This document shows, piece after piece, positions 60,179-64,000 of a DNA stretch of 64,000 nucleotides. The position numbers and the translations under genes were made by a program. The stretch is from an uncultured Tenacibaculum sp. GTDB lineage: Bacteria; Bacteroidota; Bacteroidia; Flavobacteriales; Flavobacteriaceae. Within the stretch, counting starts at the first letter, position 1; the number at the start of each line of letters is the position of its first letter. The notes beneath the pieces were generated by a model. The model was not told the DNA's origin. It did not search any database and worked only from the letters and a program-made list of their open reading frames with translations. The stretch covers positions 62,001 to 126,000 of the forward strand of contig CANMJA010000005.1 of the NCBI GenBank assembly GCA_947498055.1. Reading direction: 5' to 3'.

Positions 60179-62944
60179 TTAAAATTTGAAGTAAATATTG
60201 AAGAAGTAGTTAGCGCCTCTTCCATTCCAAAATCTTGGGCTAAAGACTCTTTTAGGATGGTTAAAATCCTCTTTTAAAGAACGGAAATCTCCCTTTCTAG
60301 ATTGTTCAAATCCTCCAGTTTTAAATTGTTGGTTTAAAAAATTGCTAATACCTAAAGTGAAGCCTATATATTTATTCGTTTTCCTTATTTTCCATGATTT
60401 ACCTCCAATAATATTTGCTACAAAATAACCTCCAAACTCTTGTTGGGTAAGTAGTTTTTTTGCTTCTTCAGGATCATATTCTGTAATAGGTAAGCCGTCA
60501 TTATCCGTAAAAAAGCGACTACTTCTTAATATAGAACTTACACCAATGTATGCATCCTCAAAATAATTTCCTGTTATACTTGCCCACCAATAATCAGGAT
60601 CACGATAATCTATTCCTAAAGAATATGCTTTTTGTGGTCCAGAGCTTAAGCGATAGTTTTTTAGAGAAGGAGTGCCGAAGTTTATTTTTTCTAATTTTTG
60701 ATTTGTAATTCCTCTTTGCGCTAATTGAATATTTTTTGGGTCGTTTGTATAAAAATAATTTCCAAAATTACCTGCTCCTTTTAGATGAAAATCTGGAGTT
60801 ATCTTCACTTTAAAACCTACCTCTATACCTGCATGTAATTTATTTACACCAGTAACAATTTCTTGAGAAAAACCTTCGTTTTGTAATCCTTGCGAAAAGA
60901 AAAAATTAGTATCCATACCATCTTCTACAGTTATATAATATCCTGTAAGTCTAGAAGTGAATATTGGCGATCTTACGATATAACTAGCATCTAAAGAGAG
61001 AATTTTCTCCGTAGTTAAAAAATCGGTAATTAAATTACTGTCTCTAATTTGGGTAAAAGTATCTCTAATGGTAGGAGCTTTAGTTATATATCCTGCATTA
61101 ATATCTAATAAATGTCTTCCAGTAATTTTATATGTTGCTCCACCTTTAACACCAAAATTAAAAAAATCGACCTCAGGAGATTTTCCTAGAGAGTTAAAAG
61201 AGTGGTTACTAGGTAAAGTGCCATTTTGGTAAAGTCCTTCTCTTTGGTAAGAAGTTTTAGCTACTTCACTAGCAAGATAAAAATCTATTTTATGGTATTT
61301 AAATTGTGCTTGCAAGAATCCGTTTATTATTTGAGAAGAAATAAGATAATTATATTTAAAGCGATCTCCTACGCTAACTTCTCTGTTCGGATTTAATACG
61401 TCGTTTTGTCTTTCTGGAGTTCCTAATTTTGCAAAACCATTTACATCTAAATAACCAGTGGTACTTCCTAAATTATCTAACACATTAGCAAAGTTATCTG
61501 AGGTAAAATTCGTGTATTGTACTTTACCATCAACAGATATATTGTCATTTATCTGAGTAGTAATAATGGTGTTAAAATTTAATGTTTTGTCATCGGTTCT
61601 ATCTTCATATAAAACATACGCAGCATTTATTCCTTGTTCTGAATTATTTAGGTTAGCATTATAAATAGCATTCCAATTTAATTGACCATTGTTAATAAAA
61701 TTCTGTTCAGCTTCGTACGCTTTTTCTATGTCGTTTTCTGCTAAATAAAAACTAGGTAAATTTCTATGATCTGCAGGATTTGGATTGGCTCCACCATTGT
61801 AATCTATTCTACTTCTGCCAGTTTTCCCAAATTGATAAGAAGCAGTGGTGTTTACAGTTGTTTTGTCATTAATATTCCAGTAATGAGTTGCTATTAAAAA
61901 CGGTTCTTCTATATTTTTAATTCTAGAGTTTCTTATGTTACCATTTTGATATCCCCAACTAGAATTATATTTGATTCCTTTTAAATCGATTACCTCTTGC
62001 GTGTTAGAAGATCCTAAACCTCTTTTGTTAGAGGCAAAAAAACCAGTTAGATTTATACTGTGTTTATCGTTAATTATTTTTTCTACAGACGAAAAGATAG
62101 AAGTGGCATCGTAAAAAGTACCATCTACAAAACCTTCGTCACCTATTCTTTTACTAGCAGAAACTGAAAATGCCCAACCATTACTTAAAAGTCCAGAAGA
62201 GTAAGTAGCCATAGCTCTATGACGATAACTTCTGTTAGAAGAAGCATAAGAAACTCTGGTTTCTTTACGGTATTGAGAAGCTCTAGTACTAATATTCGTT
62301 GCACCTAAAACTCCTCCGAAGGTATAGTTAGAAGGAGCCAAACCATTGGTAAATTCTTGATTTCTTAATACATCGTTTAAACCTCCCCAATTACTCCATT
62401 CTGGTCTTCCTGTAGAAAGTTTATTCATTTCAATGCCATTAATTAGAAGCTTTGCATTGTCAGAATCTAAACCGCGTATTTTAAAGAAAGAAGCGCTAAA
62501 TTCAAAAGCAGCAGCTCTTAAATAAGTATCTTTTGATGATTGTAATAAGCCTGAAATATTATCAGAAATAGTAGCATCGTCATTTAATTCGTCATCTGTA
62601 ATACTAATAACACTTTGGTCTTGTTCTTCAGAAAAAGTTTCTTCATACATGAAAATGGTACCAAGATTTACTGTTTTTCCTAATAAAGTAACGGGATATC
62701 TTTGTGTTTCGTAACCTTCTTTTTTAAATTCTATGAGAAAGTCTCCATTGTTTAGGGTGTTACATTGAAAGAAGCCGTCTTTTTTAGAAAGTATAGATAT
62801 ATTTTTGTCTTTAACAGTAATAAAAACTCCTTGCAGAGGTTCTTCAGAAATAGCACTTTTTACAATACCTTTAATGTTATTTTGAGCAAATAAGTTGATG
62901 GATGTGGTTATACAGAAAAGTATAGACCCAATTATCTTTTTCAT
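60179..62944 (-). CDS. TonB-dependent receptor paired with DUF5689
   Basis: A 921-residue TBDR. Signal peptide to about INLFAQ, carboxypeptidase-regulatory-like domain (about 23-110, IKGIVKSAISEEPLQGVFITV), plug (about 115-225, LRAAAFEFSASFFKIRGLD), and a long barrel ending GANYFFNIYFKF. It has an unusual early plug without a clear TonB box. It probably works with the DUF5689 lipoprotein encoded immediately downstream as a surface capture complex. Divergent from a secreted endonuclease/phosphatase gene. Confidence 0.92.
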   Translation of the reverse strand: MKKIIGSILFCITTSINLFAQNNIKGIVKSAISEEPLQGVFITVKDKNISILSKKDGFFQCNTLNNGDFLIEFKKEGYETQRYPVTLLGKTVNLGTIFMYEETFSEEQDQSVISITDDELNDDATISDNISGLLQSSKDTYLRAAAFEFSASFFKIRGLDSDNAKLLINGIEMNKLSTGRPEWSNWGGLNDVLRNQEFTNGLAPSNYTFGGVLGATNISTRASQYRKETRVSYASSNRSYRHRAMATYSSGLLSNGWAFSVSASKRIGDEGFVDGTFYDATSIFSSVEKIINDKHSINLTGFFASNKRGLGSSNTQEVIDLKGIKYNSSWGYQNGNIRNSRIKNIEEPFLIATHYWNINDKTTVNTTASYQFGKTGRSRIDYNGGANPNPADHRNLPSFYLAENDIEKAYEAEQNFINNGQLNWNAIYNANLNNSEQGINAAYVLYEDRTDDKTLNFNTIITTQINDNISVDGKVQYTNFTSDNFANVLDNLGSTTGYLDVNGFAKLGTPERQNDVLNPNREVSVGDRFKYNYLISSQIINGFLQAQFKYHKIDFYLASEVAKTSYQREGLYQNGTLPSNHSFNSLGKSPEVDFFNFGVKGGATYKITGRHLLDINAGYITKAPTIRDTFTQIRDSNLITDFLTTEKILSLDASYIVRSPIFTSRLTGYYITVEDGMDTNFFFSQGLQNEGFSQEIVTGVNKLHAGIEVGFKVKITPDFHLKGAGNFGNYFYTNDPKNIQLAQRGITNQKLEKINFGTPSLKNYRLSSGPQKAYSLGIDYRDPDYWWASITGNYFEDAYIGVSSILRSSRFFTDNDGLPITEYDPEEAKKLLTQQEFGGYFVANIIGGKSWKIRKTNKYIGFTLGISNFLNQQFKTGGFEQSRKGDFRSLKEDFNHPKRVFSPRFWNGRGANYFFNIYFKF

Positions 62945-63054
62945 ATTTTTTTCATTTTCAATAGCACCGCTAAAGTAGAATTTTTATTATAAGTTTTCTT
63001 TTTATTAAGAAAATTTTAACATTTAAAAACAAAGTATTACCATGTAAAATGTTC

Positions 63055-63062
63055 TAGTTTTG
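63055..63062 (+). promoter_or_regulatory. -7 promoter element of the nuclease-like gene
   Basis: TAGTTTTG fits TAnnTTTG, 30 bases before the ATG at 63093. Confidence 0.45.
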
Positions 63063-63092
63063 TGACTGCTATAAAGAAAAATATCCTTTGTT

Positions 63093-64000
63093 ATGAAAAA
63101 CATTTTCCTCTTTTTGTTCTCGTTTTTTATTCTGATTTCTATTTCTGCTCAAAAGAAATATGCCATAAGAACTGTTGCCTTTTACAATCTTGAGAATTTA
63201 TTTGATACTATAAATGATGTTACTAAAGACGATGAATTTAGTCCGATAATGGAATTGAAGTCGAATAAATCGAAAGCATATTGGGGTAAAATAGCGAATT
63301 TATCGAAGGTAATTAGTCAATTGGGAGAGGAAAAAACCAAAACGAGTCCGGCAATATTAGGAGTTGCAGAAATAGAAAATAGAAATGTTTTAGAAGATTT
63401 AGTGAAATCTGAAAAATTAAAAAGAAAAAATTATGGAATAATCCATTTTGATTCTCCCGATAAAAGAGGAATAGATGTTGCTTTGTTATACCAGCCAAAA
63501 TATTTTAAACCAATACATTATGAAGCTGTAAATCCGAATATTTATTTTAAAAACAGAAAAGTTTTTACAAGAGATATTCTTTTGGTTTCGGGGTATTTAG
63601 ATGAAGAGTTAATACATGTTATTGTAAATCATTGGCCATCGAGAAGAGGAGGAGAAGTGGAAAGTAACTACTTAAGAGAAAAAGCTGCTTTTAAAGTAAC
63701 CCAAATGATAGATAAAATTAGAGAGAATGATGCCAATGCAAAGATTCTTATTATGGGAGATTTTAATGATGATCCTATTAATTCTAGCTTTAAAAAAGTT
63801 TTGCAAACAAAATCTAAAAAAGAGAATGTTGGAGAGAAAGATATATTTAATCCTTATGAAAAAATGTTTGCAAAAGGATTAAATACTTTAGGATATAGAG
63901 ATAATATAAATTTGTTTGATCAAATATTATTTACAGCTCCTTTACTAGAGCAAGCCAAAGAAGAAAAAAAGTATGCTACCTATAAAATGTTTAAATCTGG
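63093..64000 (+). CDS. secreted endonuclease/exonuclease/phosphatase family protein, partial
   Basis: Open from the ATG at 63093 to the window end (302 codons, no stop), so the C-terminus is missing. A signal peptide (ILISISAQ, about residue 20) precedes a DNase I-like fold: RTVAFYNLENLFDT, AILGVAEIENRNVLEDLV (metal-binding Glu), DVALLYQP, VNHWPSRRGGEVESNY (catalytic His) and LIMGDFNDDPINSSF (Asp-Asn pair). Such exported enzymes cleave DNA, RNA or phosphoesters. It is divergent from the TBDR/DUF5689 pair and near a phosphate transporter, fitting phosphate scavenging (inference). Confidence 0.9.
   Translation, partial: MKNIFLFLFSFFILISISAQKKYAIRTVAFYNLENLFDTINDVTKDDEFSPIMELKSNKSKAYWGKIANLSKVISQLGEEKTKTSPAILGVAEIENRNVLEDLVKSEKLKRKNYGIIHFDSPDKRGIDVALLYQPKYFKPIHYEAVNPNIYFKNRKVFTRDILLVSGYLDEELIHVIVNHWPSRRGGEVESNYLREKAAFKVTQMIDKIRENDANAKILIMGDFNDDPINSSFKKVLQTKSKKENVGEKDIFNPYEKMFAKGLNTLGYRDNINLFDQILFTAPLLEQAKEEKKYATYKMFKS

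Noticed and set aside
63313..63498. A minus-strand 61-codon frame near the right end
   Set aside because: It is antisense to the DNase I-like gene that starts at 63093 and runs off the window, which has all the family motifs.

Overview
The window looks like a chromosome segment of a marine member of the Flavobacteriaceae (Bacteroidota; Polaribacter or Tenacibaculum-like). The base composition is very AT-rich. Start sites lack Shine-Dalgarno sequences. Several genes are preceded by the Bacteroidota promoter element TAnnTTTG (with TTG about 19-20 nt upstream at two of them). The gene families fit too: TonB-dependent receptors (TBDRs) with carboxypeptidase-regulatory N-termini, DUF5689 and IPExxxVDY proteins, atpDC split from the rest of the ATP synthase genes, and DtxR-type regulators with winged-helix-tailed metal permeases. 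No rRNA, tRNA or CRISPR array was recognised. Species assignment is inference.

Layout. 1-4.4 kb: end of a DUF420 gene, a small membrane protein, a TolC-type protein, tsaB, an MscS channel, dodecin and a MORN-like secreted protein. 4.4-12.4 kb: two minus-strand outer-membrane units, a TBDR with an internally duplicated lipoprotein, and a TBDR with a thioredoxin-like protein. 12.4-18.2 kb: a divergent DtxR-type regulator with a TroA/Mnt-type metal ABC importer; two similar operator-like sites lie one in each divergent promoter. 18.4-24.5 kb: ribB plus a Crp/Fnr regulator behind a perfect FNR-type palindrome, an amidohydrolase/nitrilase pair, and a three-gene unit (secreted protein, membrane AraC regulator, DUF2911). 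24.5-26.6 kb: a hidden double-glycine-leader peptide gene broken by one base, then an unknown gene and a DUF4241 gene. 26.8-39 kb: RecB/AddA-like helicase-nuclease, kbl, OmpA protein, atpD-atpC, and the acpP-fabF-rnc-IPExxxVDY-pyk run. 39-47 kb: purN, RNase H, a tight five-gene operon joining polyamine enzymes to a voltage-gated K+ channel, sufS and a serine hydrolase.

47.2-54.5 kb is the accessory region and the most interesting part. A 585-residue lipoprotein ends in a domain that I read as a Tae4-type peptidoglycan amidase and is followed by a Tai4-like immunity lipoprotein. Downstream on the same strand lie a frameshifted Tae4 C-terminal remnant with its own second Tai4-like gene, a small two-helix membrane protein, an orphan toxin-tip remnant in ATGA overlap with a frameshifted gene, and a further Tae4 fragment 50/51 bases identical to the intact gene. 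Two copies of a roughly 100-base structured repeat, with a compensatory change in one hairpin, flank the region. Several perfect inverted repeats lie around a small HTH gene. The pattern is that of a toxin/immunity locus that has turned over its toxin tips while keeping immunity genes.

54.5-64 kb: an Asp/Glu racemase-like protein lacking one catalytic Cys, a PiT phosphate transporter with a PhoU-like tail, a metallophosphoesterase, a TBDR/DUF5689 pair, and divergently the start of a secreted endonuclease/exonuclease/phosphatase protein that runs off the window. This end may serve phosphate or nucleic-acid scavenging (inference).
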